Source: Wohlfahrtiimonas larvae
GTDB taxonomy: Bacteria; Pseudomonadota; Gammaproteobacteria; Cardiobacteriales; Wohlfahrtiimonadaceae
Direction of reading: 5' to 3'
Length of the DNA stretch: 64,000 nt
Assembly (NCBI RefSeq): GCF_039543665.1
Contig: NZ_BAABKE010000001.1
Span: 389,328-453,327, forward strand
Shown: positions 17,328 through 26,177 of the stretch, piece after piece
Layout: each line of letters starts with the position of its first letter
Position numbering within the stretch: position 1 is the stretch's first letter
Translations under genes and position numbers: made by a program
Notes under the pieces: generated by a model
Told to the model about the DNA's origin: nothing
Databases searched by the model: none
The model's input: the letters and a program-made list of their open reading frames with translations, nothing else

Positions 17328-18005
17328 ATGAGAGAAATTCGCGGGGCGATTTTTGATGTGGATGGTTTGTTATTCAATACTGAACAATTGTACTGTGATA
17401 TTTGTATCGAATTAGCACCTCAATACGGTATTGAAAATTATAACCAAGATTATTACAAAAAATATGTTGGCACATCTAATAAAGCTTTATATGAAATCTA
17501 CCAAAATGATTTTCCTTTTTTGAGCATTGAAGATGTTAGTAATTTTATTAGAGCTGTGCAGAAAATCGCAGAATCATATTTAGAGGTAGGTAATGTAGAG
17601 ATTAAAGCAGGCACTAAAGAAATTTTGGAGTTTTTTTATAGTCAAAATATTCCATGTGTTATTGCTTCTAATAATCAAACGAAGTTTATTGAGTCTATGT
17701 TAGATCATCATAATTTGGATATATATTTTCAGAAAATTTATTCTTTTGATGATGTTGAAAATCCGAAACCACATCCTGAAATGGTGAATAAAGCAGTGAA
17801 CTTTTTAGGAATAGATAAAAAATCTTTAGTGATGTTTGAAGATTCTAGTCATGGTGCAATTGCTGCAATTACAGCCAATGTTCCTGTTATTATCGTGCCA
17901 GATATGTTGCCTGTATCAGAAGAGATTCGAGGAAATGTATTAAAGGAGTGTGAATCTCTTCTAGACGCTAAGGAATTTTTAAGCACTACCCATTTGTTCC
18001 GATAA
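17328..18005 (+). CDS. HAD-superfamily phosphatase (subclass IA)
   Basis: The start at 17328 is preceded by TAGGAG (17317-17322) and gives 225 residues; a longer frame from 17238 lacks such a site. The HAD motifs are complete: I, FDVDGLLF (DxD); II, ASNNQ; III, the lysine in PKPHPE; IV, FEDSSHGA. The small helical cap after motif I fits the beta-phosphoglucomutase/GS1 phosphatase group. The substrate cannot be told. Its 3' end overlaps yqgE by 27 nt on the opposite strand. Confidence 0.88.
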   Translation: MREIRGAIFDVDGLLFNTEQLYCDICIELAPQYGIENYNQDYYKKYVGTSNKALYEIYQNDFPFLSIEDVSNFIRAVQKIAESYLEVGNVEIKAGTKEILEFFYSQNIPCVIASNNQTKFIESMLDHHNLDIYFQKIYSFDDVENPKPHPEMVNKAVNFLGIDKKSLVMFEDSSHGAIAAITANVPVIIVPDMLPVSEEIRGNVLKECESLLDAKEFLSTTHLFR

Positions 18006-18539
18006 ATTTTGAAGATTAACGCCCGAGCTTTTAAATAATTGATGCCATAATAACTCTTTTGTTTCTTTAGAAAAAAGGAAGCGTTTATCAAAAGGAATTG
18101 GCATCCAAATATTATTTTTGAGTTCATTGTTAAATTGTGGAGTATCCCAAACAGAATAGCTATCGACAATAGAATGAGCAATATCAGGGTAAGAGTCGAG
18201 AATTGTTGCAAGGACATCTGCAGATGTTGTCAGATCTATACCAGGCACAATTTCAATGGCTTTTGTCCATTGCTGAATATGCTCATGTAATACAAATAGC
18301 TCTTTCAGGCGAATAGGGCCACCCGAAATAAAGTTGAGTTTGTCCATGTCATTGGGCTCAATATCTAAAGCATATTGTTCTTTAAGCTCATGGTTCGAGA
18401 GAAGATTCTGCTGATTAATAATGATCCCTAATACAAATTGTTCTGTATGTTCGACAATAAAAATTACAGAATGATGAAAAATATCATCTTTAATATGCGG
18501 CATACTGATTAAAAATTGGCCGCGGTAATTAACTGCCAT
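17979..18539 (-). CDS. yqgE: UPF0301 protein YqgE/AlgH
   Basis: Conserved proteobacterial protein of unclear role, often next to gshB and ruvX. I chose the ATG at 18539 (MAVNYRGQFLISMPHIKDD), giving 186 residues and 11 nt overlap with gshB; a frame extension to 18563 adds eight atypical residues. Family hallmarks are FLISMP, FHHSVIFIVEH, GIIINQ, GGPI and the late WMPIPFDKRFLF. It is the last gene of the rluB-to-yqgE run. The usual ruvX (yqgF) partner is missing. Confidence 0.92.
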   Translation of the reverse strand: MAVNYRGQFLISMPHIKDDIFHHSVIFIVEHTEQFVLGIIINQQNLLSNHELKEQYALDIEPNDMDKLNFISGGPIRLKELFVLHEHIQQWTKAIEIVPGIDLTTSADVLATILDSYPDIAHSIVDSYSVWDTPQFNNELKNNIWMPIPFDKRFLFSKETKELLWHQLFKSSGVNLQNLSEQMGSA

Positions 18540-19497
18540 TACGTTTATCTTTCCACTCTTCAATTAATACAGTAATAAGGTCTTGGCCGACAGGAATACC
18601 TGTTGAATTTTCTATTTGGCGAATTCCTGTTGGGCTTGTCACATTAATTTCTGTTAAATATTCACCGATTACATCTAAGCCAACAAAATATAGCCCTCGT
18701 TTTTTCAATTCTGGTGCAACTTTGGCGCAGATTTCAAAATCATGTTCAGATAATGGTTCGACAATTGCAGTACCACCAACGGCTAAATTAGCACGGGTTT
18801 CGCCTTCCGCAGGAATGCGTGTCATAGAATAGGGAACAGGTTCACCATTGATTAATAAAATGCGCTTATCACCTTTTGTAATTTCAGGAATATAGCGCTG
18901 AATCATCACAGGTGTTTTTTGATGTTCCGTTAATGTTTCCATGATTACATTAAGATTAGGATCTGTTTCTTGGATTCTAAAGATCGCACTACCACCCATA
19001 CCATCTAATGGTTTGATGATAGTATCGTGATGTTTTGCTATAAAATTTTTCAAATGTTGATATTGGCTCGTGATCAGCATTGGTGGGCATAATTCAGGGA
19101 ACCAAGTTGTATAAAGTTTTTCATTACAATCACGCAATGATTTTGGGTTATTGCAAACTAAGGCACCTTGTTTTTCTGCCAATTCTAGAAGATATGTCAC
19201 ATAAATATAGTGCATATCAAATGGAGGATCTTTACGCTGTAGGAGGATATCATTTTCAGAGAATGTGATAACTTCTGCTTCTTTTAGTTGATACCATTCT
19301 TCTTGTGAGAGATCGATGTGAACGGCTTGTACTGTTGCTTTCGCTAAAGTTTCATCCACAAAAATAGCAGAAGGCTCAACATAATAGCATTCATCCGCAA
19401 GGTCTTGAGCAGCCATCATCATGGATAGCGTGCTGTCTTTATGGATATTCAGGCTATGAAGTGGGTCCATGATGAAGAATATGCGAGGAAGTTTCAT
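18529..19497 (-). CDS. gshB: Glutathione synthetase
   Basis: ATP-grasp ligase that joins gamma-glutamylcysteine and glycine. The 322-residue protein shows the start FFIMDPLHSLNIHKDST, DPPFDMHYIYVTYLLE, the ATP-grasp segment IIKPLDGMGGSAIFRI, QRYIPEITKGDKRILLING and the C-terminal VTSPTGIRQIEN. All are near-identical to family consensus. The start is supported by homology. It overlaps yqgE by 11 nt and follows rsmE after 77 nt. Confidence 0.97.
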   Translation of the reverse strand: MKLPRIFFIMDPLHSLNIHKDSTLSMMMAAQDLADECYYVEPSAIFVDETLAKATVQAVHIDLSQEEWYQLKEAEVITFSENDILLQRKDPPFDMHYIYVTYLLELAEKQGALVCNNPKSLRDCNEKLYTTWFPELCPPMLITSQYQHLKNFIAKHHDTIIKPLDGMGGSAIFRIQETDPNLNVIMETLTEHQKTPVMIQRYIPEITKGDKRILLINGEPVPYSMTRIPAEGETRANLAVGGTAIVEPLSEHDFEICAKVAPELKKRGLYFVGLDVIGEYLTEINVTSPTGIRQIENSTGIPVGQDLITVLIEEWKDKRNGS

Positions 19498-19574
19498 GAC
19501 AGTTTCCTAAAATTGGTAGTATTAAAATCTATGATGACACTAACAATGGTGACTGTACAGATGAAAAACAAGGG

Positions 19575-20315
19575 TTATGCCCAATCTCCCAATCGAGAAT
19601 GTAAACTGCTTAATACGGATAATGCTGCTGTTTCTGTACGTAAAATTCTTTTTCCTAATGAAACAGGATGGCAATTTGGATGATTAGAGAATAGTGATAA
19701 CTCAGTATCGCTGAAACCACCTTCAGGACCGATGATGATGCCAAAATCAGTTTGTTCCATGGATTGATCATTGAGCCATTGTCCCAAAGATTTTTCTGCG
19801 ATGGGTGATAAAATTAGATAAGGGCGATCGTCTAATATTTCTTGGATATTTTTTAAGGAAACGAAATCTGTCAATGTTGGCACAATATTCAATCCACATT
19901 GTTCACAAGCGCTTTCTAAAATACCTTGCCAATGAGATAGCTTTTTATCTTGTTTATCACCTGTACTTAGTTTAAAGCTGCTGTGTTCGCTTGTGAATGG
20001 TGTGAGTTTAGATATCCCTAATTCTGTTGCTTTTTGGAATACAAAGTCCATTTTATCAAATTTAGCAAAGCTTTGAATCAAGTGAATATTTAATCTAGAA
20101 GTGCGATTGTCTTCATTAAATTTGATCAGTTTAGCTAACAAAGAACGCTTATTGATGTCTGTAATCTTTGCATGATATTCTCCGCCTTTACCGTTGAATA
20201 AAGTTAATGTTTCCCCTTCTTTTTTACGCATCACACGCACAATGTGATTGAATTGAGAATCTGTTAATTCAATAGTGGCATCGAGTGCCAATGGCAAAGC
20301 AATATAAATACGCAT
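19575..20315 (-). CDS. rsmE: 16S rRNA m3U1498 methyltransferase RsmE
   Basis: SPOUT-class enzyme that methylates U1498 of 16S rRNA in the assembled 30S subunit. The 246-residue protein has the N-terminal PUA-like domain (HIVRVMRKKEGE, FNGKGGEY) and the C-terminal knot with QKATELGI, SEHSS, IGPEGGFSDTEL and LGKRILRTETAA. It lies between the second LpxL-type gene (3-nt gap) and gshB, matching the common rsmE-gshB-yqgE order. Confidence 0.97.
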   Translation of the reverse strand: MRIYIALPLALDATIELTDSQFNHIVRVMRKKEGETLTLFNGKGGEYHAKITDINKRSLLAKLIKFNEDNRTSRLNIHLIQSFAKFDKMDFVFQKATELGISKLTPFTSEHSSFKLSTGDKQDKKLSHWQGILESACEQCGLNIVPTLTDFVSLKNIQEILDDRPYLILSPIAEKSLGQWLNDQSMEQTDFGIIIGPEGGFSDTELSLFSNHPNCHPVSLGKRILRTETAALSVLSSLHSRLGDWA

Positions 20316-20318
20316 AGA

Positions 20319-21227
20319 TTAATGATATCGGTTTGACTCGCCTTCTGGCGCGGTTTTAAAACGTTTATATGTCCATAGATATTGTTCAGGAGATTTTCTG
20401 ATCTCTGTTTCTATGGCTAGATTTAATGCAGTGATAGATTCTAAAGTATCGTCACTTTGTAATTGATCATCAATTTTAATGAGTTCAATGGTGAATGTAC
20501 CAGTAGTAAGATTACGTTTAGAAGCGACAATATAGGCAGGGATTTTGAAGCGATTAGCAAGTTTAGAAACCAATGTCATTGTGCTTGCTTCTAACCCAAA
20601 AAAAGGTGCGAACATACCATCTTTAGCACCAGGATCTTGATCGGGTAAAATACCAACACTACGACCATTTTTCATGGCTTTCATCATGTCACGAATACCT
20701 TGAGCAGTGGTCGAAACTAATGTTGCGCCGTTTTTGCCTCGACCTGAAATAATTAATGGATCTATATATAAACGGCTCGGACGATATAGAGTTGCTAAGG
20801 GGTACAGAGATGATGCATATAATCCACTTAACTCCCATGAGCCAAAATGTGGTGTGATGAAGATCATCTGACTAAATTTTTTTTGATCTTCTATAAATTC
20901 AGGAGGTAGTGTGATATTTGTGACAGATTGTAATATTTTTTCATAAGAATTGAGCCACATAAAGCTTAGTTCAAACATGGTTGCTGCATTGTGGCGCAAT
21001 GTTTGATGAAGTAACTTTTGTTGTTCAGATGCGGAGAGTTCAGGAAATGCCAAAGCAATATTTTGCTTGGCTATTTCTTTAGTTTGATTGGGCAATATAA
21101 TTAATAATGATGCAATTATATTGGCAAATCGATACAGTGTTTTCAACGAAAAACACGCAAAAAGCTTTAATAAAGCAGTAATAGCTTTGGCACGAATTCG
21201 GCGACGTAGTGGTATCGATTTATCCAT
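20319..21227 (-). CDS. LpxL/LpxM-family lipid A acyltransferase, second copy
   Basis: The 302-residue protein has the same design as the copy at 6416-7324: N-terminal hydrophobic segment (20-46), HX4E at His127-Glu132 (HFGSWE), LPDQDPGAKDG and the C-terminal PEQYLWTYKRFKTAPEGE. The Asp-rich PDQDPG segment and weaker similarity elsewhere suggest a different acyl donor or acceptor position. It sits between mlaA (2-nt gap) and rsmE, in a run rich in envelope lipid functions. Confidence 0.9.
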   Translation of the reverse strand: MDKSIPLRRRIRAKAITALLKLFACFSLKTLYRFANIIASLLIILPNQTKEIAKQNIALAFPELSASEQQKLLHQTLRHNAATMFELSFMWLNSYEKILQSVTNITLPPEFIEDQKKFSQMIFITPHFGSWELSGLYASSLYPLATLYRPSRLYIDPLIISGRGKNGATLVSTTAQGIRDMMKAMKNGRSVGILPDQDPGAKDGMFAPFFGLEASTMTLVSKLANRFKIPAYIVASKRNLTTGTFTIELIKIDDQLQSDDTLESITALNLAIETEIRKSPEQYLWTYKRFKTAPEGESNRYH

Positions 21228-21229
21228 AA

Positions 21230-21982
21230 TTATTCATTAGCGTTTTGTCGAGCGATATCTGCAATTGAAAACTCATCATCTTCATCATGATAAGACTGAT
21301 CAGGGATATCGATACCAGATTGTCTTAATTGATTATTACGATGCTGTAATATAGATTCGCGTTGGAAAACATAATTGTCTAGAGAGATTTTTTTCGATAA
21401 CTTATCAGCTTCTAGTAAATCTGCTCGAGTATTAATTGTATCAACTGTGGCAACGATTACTTCACCTCTAACATTCATTGCATAAACACGAGGATCAGTA
21501 ACAAATACATCCACACCGAGACCAACTTGGTCACGAAATGTGCGCGGAGGTAAGAGTGGCAATAGGAAATAGCTAGATTCTTCCCAACCATAATAAGCTA
21601 ATGTCATGCCAAAATCTGAAGCTTTGTATTCTGGTAATTTAAATGCTGTTGTTAAATCAATTAATCCACCTAACCCAAAAGTACTATTAAATACAAAACG
21701 ATGTGTAGATTCTAAGAATGCAGTAATTCGACCTTGTAATAAGTTATTTGCCATATTACGCGGTTCAGTCAAATTGCTGACAGCATTACCTAACCCTTCA
21801 TGAACAATATCAGGGGTAATTGCACGATAACCTGTAGAAAGAGGTTTGAGTAAAACCTCATCTAAAGTTGTATTGAAGGCATAAACTTTACGGTTATAAC
21901 TTTCATAGGGGTCAGCAGGGTTTGTACCTGCACAACCTGCCAACAAAAGTACGCCAAGAAGGAGAGAGGAAAATTTAGTCAT
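21230..21982 (-). CDS. mlaA: Outer-membrane phospholipid-recycling lipoprotein MlaA
   Basis: MlaA (VacJ) removes surface-exposed phospholipids and passes them to MlaC. The 250-residue precursor has lipobox LLLAGC (Cys17), then DPYESYNRKVYAFN, NLTEPRNMANNLLQGR, RFVFNSTFGLGGLID, FGMTLAYYGWEES and PLLPPRTFRDQVG, all typical of MlaA. The other Mla genes (mlaFEDCB) are not here. An ABC-2 exporter lies directly upstream, and an LpxL-type gene downstream, all on the same strand. Confidence 0.95.
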   Translation of the reverse strand: MTKFSSLLLGVLLLAGCAGTNPADPYESYNRKVYAFNTTLDEVLLKPLSTGYRAITPDIVHEGLGNAVSNLTEPRNMANNLLQGRITAFLESTHRFVFNSTFGLGGLIDLTTAFKLPEYKASDFGMTLAYYGWEESSYFLLPLLPPRTFRDQVGLGVDVFVTDPRVYAMNVRGEVIVATVDTINTRADLLEADKLSKKISLDNYVFQRESILQHRNNQLRQSGIDIPDQSYHDEDDEFSIADIARQNANE

Positions 21983-22019
21983 GGTGGTGAACTCTAAAAT
22001 AGTAATTATAAAAACTGAA

Positions 22020-22796
22020 CTAGTATTTTAGCCCAATGCCTTTATTCATTAAATATGTTGCGATGAAACACAATGTTGCAAATAAGATGCATAAGATTGT
22101 TAACGTCCATCCAATACTGATATCAGAGATACCTAACATACTATAACGGAATCCATTCACCATGTATAATATAGGATTAAAATAGGATAGCTTTTCCCAA
22201 AAGCCTGGCAAAAGGCTCACAGAGTAAAAAATACCTCCTAAATATGTTAATGGTGTGAGGACAAAGGTTGGGATAATAGAGATGTCATCAAACGATTTAG
22301 CAAAAATAGCATTGATGAATCCAGCTAGCGCAAAAACTGCTGAAGTGAGTAAGAAGATAATTATTGTTAATGGGAAGTTATGAATAGAGATAGGTGTGAA
22401 AAACAGTGTCACGATGGTGACAATGACTCCGACAAAAAATCCTCGTGCAATACCGCCCGTGATATACCCCGCTATAATGAGTAAATTGGACATAGGAGAA
22501 ACTTGTAGTTCTTCTACATAATGTTGAAATTTGGCACCAAAAAAAGATGACACAACATTAGAATAACTATTATTAATGACTGTTAACATAATTAAACCAG
22601 GTGCAATGTATTCTGAGTAGCTAAAACCACCCATATCTCCAATGCGTGATCCAATAATTTGTCCAAAAATAATAAAATATAATGCTGTCGTGATTGCTGG
22701 TGGCAATAATGTTTGTGGCCAAATACGAATAAATCTCAAAATTTCTTTGACCAAAATCGTCTGGAAGGCGATCCAGTTAACATTTTGATGATTCAC
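22020..22796 (-). CDS. ABC-2 type transporter permease
   Basis: The 258-residue membrane protein has about six transmembrane segments and the ABC-2 domain, resembling YadH. The start is GTG at 22796, overlapping the last base of the ATPase stop (TAGTG), so translation is probably coupled. Recognisable parts are the N-terminal amphipathic segment (WIAFQTILVKEILRFIRIWP) and LTYLGGIFYSVSLLPGFWEK near the C-terminal half. The substrate is unknown. Confidence 0.9.
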   Translation of the reverse strand: MNHQNVNWIAFQTILVKEILRFIRIWPQTLLPPAITTALYFIIFGQIIGSRIGDMGGFSYSEYIAPGLIMLTVINNSYSNVVSSFFGAKFQHYVEELQVSPMSNLLIIAGYITGGIARGFFVGVIVTIVTLFFTPISIHNFPLTIIIFLLTSAVFALAGFINAIFAKSFDDISIIPTFVLTPLTYLGGIFYSVSLLPGFWEKLSYFNPILYMVNGFRYSMLGISDISIGWTLTILCILFATLCFIATYLMNKGIGLKY

Positions 22797-23734
22797 TATT
22801 CTACTTCCTTATTGCTAGTTAACTTGATGAATAACTCTTCTAAGCGATTGGCTTTATTACGAAGCGTGTCTACATTAATGCTGTGATCTTTGAGAATATC
22901 AAATACACTTGTCACTGAGTGGGGTTTTTGAATTTCTACTTCTAATGTCATAGGGTTAATAGCAGTAAAAGTCAGTCCTTCAATACTATTGGGTATTGTG
23001 CTTAATGGTTCACTTAGGCTGAGGACAAAAGATTCAGATTGTAGCTGCCTCAATAATGCATCCATAGAACAATGTTGAACAATTTCACCATGGTTAATGA
23101 TGGCAATATTTTTACAAAGTAACTCAGCTTCTTCTAGGTAATGGGTTGTGAGAATAATCGTTGTACCTGTGGCATTAATTTTCTGTAATAAATCCCAAGT
23201 TTGACGTCTAATTTCAATATCAACGCCAGCGGTAGGTTCATCTAATATTAATAGGTTGGGTTCGTGCATCAAAGCACGCGCAATTAATAATCGACGCTTC
23301 ATGCCACCTGATAAATTACGAGCCATAACTCGGGCTTTATCCGTTAAATGCAGTAAATCCAAATATTTTTTGGCACGTTCTTTAGCAATTTTACGAGGCA
23401 CACCAAAATACCCTGCTTGGTTAATGAGAATCTCTTCACATAACTCAAACTGATTAAAGTTAAAATCTTGTGGTACTAAGCCTACCATGGACTTTGCATT
23501 ACGCATATCAGATATGTGATCATGCCCAAATATTTCTATATGGCCACGTGTTGCATCTAATAGGCCTGTAATGATGCTAATCGTTGTAGATTTACCTGCA
23601 CCATTAGGTCCAAGCAAAGCAAAAAAATCACCTTGCTCAACAGTTAAGTTAATACCTTTTAATGCTTCTTTGCCATTATGATAAGTTTTAGCGAGATCAG
23701 TAATGGCAAGAGCAGGGGTTTTAGTCTCTATCAT
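22796..23734 (-). CDS. ABC transporter ATP-binding protein (YadG-like)
   Basis: The start at 23734 gives 312 residues (MIETKTPALAITDLAKTYHN); an in-frame extension to 23839 lies inside rluB. Motifs are Walker A GPNGAGKST (42-50), signature NLSGGMKRR, Walker B LLILDEPTAGVD and the H-loop TTHYLEEAE. It is about 200 residues of ATPase plus a C-terminal extension, typical of the ABC-2 exporter class. It overlaps the rluB end by 14 nt and pairs with the permease downstream. Confidence 0.93.
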   Translation of the reverse strand: MIETKTPALAITDLAKTYHNGKEALKGINLTVEQGDFFALLGPNGAGKSTTISIITGLLDATRGHIEIFGHDHISDMRNAKSMVGLVPQDFNFNQFELCEEILINQAGYFGVPRKIAKERAKKYLDLLHLTDKARVMARNLSGGMKRRLLIARALMHEPNLLILDEPTAGVDIEIRRQTWDLLQKINATGTTIILTTHYLEEAELLCKNIAIINHGEIVQHCSMDALLRQLQSESFVLSLSEPLSTIPNSIEGLTFTAINPMTLEVEIQKPHSVTSVFDILKDHSINVDTLRNKANRLEELFIKLTSNKEVE

Positions 23735-24716
23735 ATCTACGGTTGTTTGGTTTAGAGGATCTAGTCGGGCGTTCAGAAGATGTACGATTCGGGCGCTCTG
23801 ATGATCTAGATGAGGTTTTACGAGCATTAGAAGAGCCAAATTCTGCTTTCATTTTTCTTGAAGAGTCGACAGAGGATGTTTTAGGCTTTTCTGTCACTGA
23901 ATGATTTGAAAAACGTTTGGAAGGTTTTGCTTTATATGCGGCCTTTCGATTTTCGGGGGGCGCATAGAAATTTTCAATACGAAATGGCATTCCTGCATCT
24001 TCTAAAATGGCTTTTGTTGCATCAATATCAAGGTCAATGGAATGCCCTTGGCGTAATGATTTTGGCATAGTGTAGCTACCATAACGAATACGCATTAAAC
24101 GTGAAACTGTCAAACCTTGAGATTCCCATAAACGGCGAACTTCACGATTTTTTCCACCTTTTAGAATAACATGATACCAGATGTTAGCACCTTCTCCACC
24201 AGAGTAGAGAATTTCATCAAATTTTGAGATGCCATCCTCAAACTCAACACCCGTTTTCATAGCTGTTACCATTTCTTCTGTTAATGTACCTAAAACACGC
24301 ACAGCATATTCACGTTCAACTTCGCTAGAAGGGTGCATCATTTTATTGGCAAATTCACCATCGTTAGTCAGCAATAGCAAACCTTGGGTATTGATATCTA
24401 AACGGCCAATAGAGATCCAACGACCATTTTTAATGGGCGGCAAACTATCAAAAATAGTTTTTCTACCTTCCGGATCATTGCGAGTGGTAACTTCACCAAT
24501 AGGTTTGTGGTATGCGATGATTCTACGGACTAAAGGAGAATCATCCAATTTGATGGGTTTACCATCAACTAAAATTTTCTCTGAGCCATCCACCGTTGTA
24601 CCTAAGATGGCAACTTTTCCATTAACCGAAACTCTACCTTCGCGTATCCAATCTTCCATGGCGCGACGAGAGCCTAAGCCCAAATTAGCCAATACTTTTT
24701 GTAAACGTTCGCTCAT
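23721..24716 (-). CDS. rluB: 23S rRNA pseudouridine-2605 synthase RluB
   Basis: The 331-residue protein has an N-terminal S4 RNA-binding domain (SERLQKVLANLGLGSRRAME), the catalytic Asp107 in GRLDINTQGLLLLTND, and motif LKGGKNREVRRLWES. A basic Ser/Arg/Lys-rich tail from about 255 to 331 is probably disordered and RNA-binding, as in E. coli RluB. RluE and RluF are alternatives, but the tail and length favour RluB. It is the first gene of the minus-strand run ending with yqgE. Confidence 0.93.
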   Translation of the reverse strand: MSERLQKVLANLGLGSRRAMEDWIREGRVSVNGKVAILGTTVDGSEKILVDGKPIKLDDSPLVRRIIAYHKPIGEVTTRNDPEGRKTIFDSLPPIKNGRWISIGRLDINTQGLLLLTNDGEFANKMMHPSSEVEREYAVRVLGTLTEEMVTAMKTGVEFEDGISKFDEILYSGGEGANIWYHVILKGGKNREVRRLWESQGLTVSRLMRIRYGSYTMPKSLRQGHSIDLDIDATKAILEDAGMPFRIENFYAPPENRKAAYKAKPSKRFSNHSVTEKPKTSSVDSSRKMKAEFGSSNARKTSSRSSERPNRTSSERPTRSSKPNNRRYDRD

Positions 24717-24789
24717 ACATTAATCCAATCAAACTTGATATAAAAAGGGTATCATTCTACTCGAAAATAAGCGTGAAGCCTATTCTATA

Positions 24790-26172
24790 TTAAGAATTGT
24801 CTGAGATTAAGGGTAGTTTGATGGATACAATCAATCCTTCATCTTCAGCATTCTTAAAAGATAGCGTACCGTTGTGGTAGGTGATAATCGCATGTGTAAT
24901 CGTTAAGCCCAAGCCATATCCACCATCTCTTTTATTGCGAGCACTATCTACGCGATAAAAGGGCTTTGTTAAGAAAGGAATATTTTCTTCAGGCACACCG
25001 CAACCATGATCTCGTACAGTAATGATTGCTTCGTTTGTCGATTCATCTTTATTTAAACTCACCTCAATTTTAGTATAAGGCTTGGTATGGAATAAAGCAT
25101 TACGCACAATATTTTCGACTGCTCGTTCTAGTTTTAAATATTCACCTAAAACAATTAAGTCTTGCTCTACATCTGCGATGATTTCGACACCTTTATTTTG
25201 CTTAGAGAATTCAAATGCAGCATCATCTAAAATGGATTCTAATAAAGAGGTTAAATAGACTTCTTCAATATTTTGTTCAGAAGTTTGCTGAGCTTGTAAT
25301 GGGCGAAGATAATTAAGAATTTCATCGATAAGCTCATTTAATCTTAGACCTTCATTTTCGATTCGATCTAATAACTCTTTGTAGTCAAATTTATGAAATT
25401 GTCGCTCTTTTAAAAGATTGATCGCGAGTTTTTGACGAGCTAAGGGCGAACGCAATTCATGAGCAATATCAGAAATCATCTCTTGTTGGCTTTTCTGAAG
25501 TTTGCTTAAATTTTGTACCATAATATTAAAGGTTTGTGTTAGCTCTTTAATTTCTGGTGTGGAATTTTGGGTTGATTCAGGAGGGATGGTTTGTAAGTTA
25601 CCTTTTCCCACTTGTTGAGCGCTTTTAATCAGGGCTTCTATTGGCACTAGGAAGCGTTTTGCCCAAAAGAATGTAAAAAATAGGATGAGTCCAAAGATAG
25701 GAATGCTTCTTAGTAAAAAGCCTTCTGTAGATAAGCTAAAGTAAAGGACTGCATGGCTAGGGCTTTTGACTTCTATCAAATAAAGATATTGATTTTTATC
25801 GGTAAAATAGATCAGCTGATTCTGTTTGATATTACTCATTTCAAACAACTCTGCATGAGCTTTGAGGATGTTTTGATTGGGTGTGATGGCGCCAAGATAG
25901 TATACTGATAAATATTTAGAATATTTTTGTGCAAGGGATTCTATAACAGCTAAAGGATCGCTGATATCATCTTTATTGCCTGCAATTACAAGATTAGAAA
26001 GAATAGGGATGACTTCCGAATGATAAATTTCTTTCCAATCATTGTTATATTCATCAGCAATATAAACATATGCCAGTTGAACTGACAGCACAATAACGCT
26101 GTATGCCAGTACAACTGACAACCATGCCCTAAATAAAAAACTTTTATAAAATTCTTTTAGTTTAAGGCGCAT
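24790..26172 (-). CDS. cpxA: CpxA-like sensor histidine kinase
   Basis: The 460-residue membrane kinase has TM1 (about 14-38), a periplasmic sensor domain (39-152), TM2 (153-171), HAMP (172-225), the phospho-acceptor His238 in SDIAHELRSPLAR, an N-box in AVENIVRNALFH, DHGCGVP and GGYGLGLTIT. The DHp and ATPase regions read closely like CpxA, including the AAFEF segment. The periplasmic domain is not recognisably CpxA's. It follows its response regulator by 5 nt. No cpxP gene is present. Confidence 0.85.
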   Translation of the reverse strand: MRLKLKEFYKSFLFRAWLSVVLAYSVIVLSVQLAYVYIADEYNNDWKEIYHSEVIPILSNLVIAGNKDDISDPLAVIESLAQKYSKYLSVYYLGAITPNQNILKAHAELFEMSNIKQNQLIYFTDKNQYLYLIEVKSPSHAVLYFSLSTEGFLLRSIPIFGLILFFTFFWAKRFLVPIEALIKSAQQVGKGNLQTIPPESTQNSTPEIKELTQTFNIMVQNLSKLQKSQQEMISDIAHELRSPLARQKLAINLLKERQFHKFDYKELLDRIENEGLRLNELIDEILNYLRPLQAQQTSEQNIEEVYLTSLLESILDDAAFEFSKQNKGVEIIADVEQDLIVLGEYLKLERAVENIVRNALFHTKPYTKIEVSLNKDESTNEAIITVRDHGCGVPEENIPFLTKPFYRVDSARNKRDGGYGLGLTITHAIITYHNGTLSFKNAEDEGLIVSIKLPLISDNS

Positions 26173-26177
26173 AATGT

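Noticed and set aside
19441..19683. 80-codon plus-strand frame between gshB and rsmE
   Set aside because: It mostly overlaps the antisense of gshB and rsmE, lacks a good ribosome site, and the encoded sequence resembles no protein.
24229..24723. 164-codon plus-strand frame inside rluB
   Set aside because: Antisense shadow of rluB.
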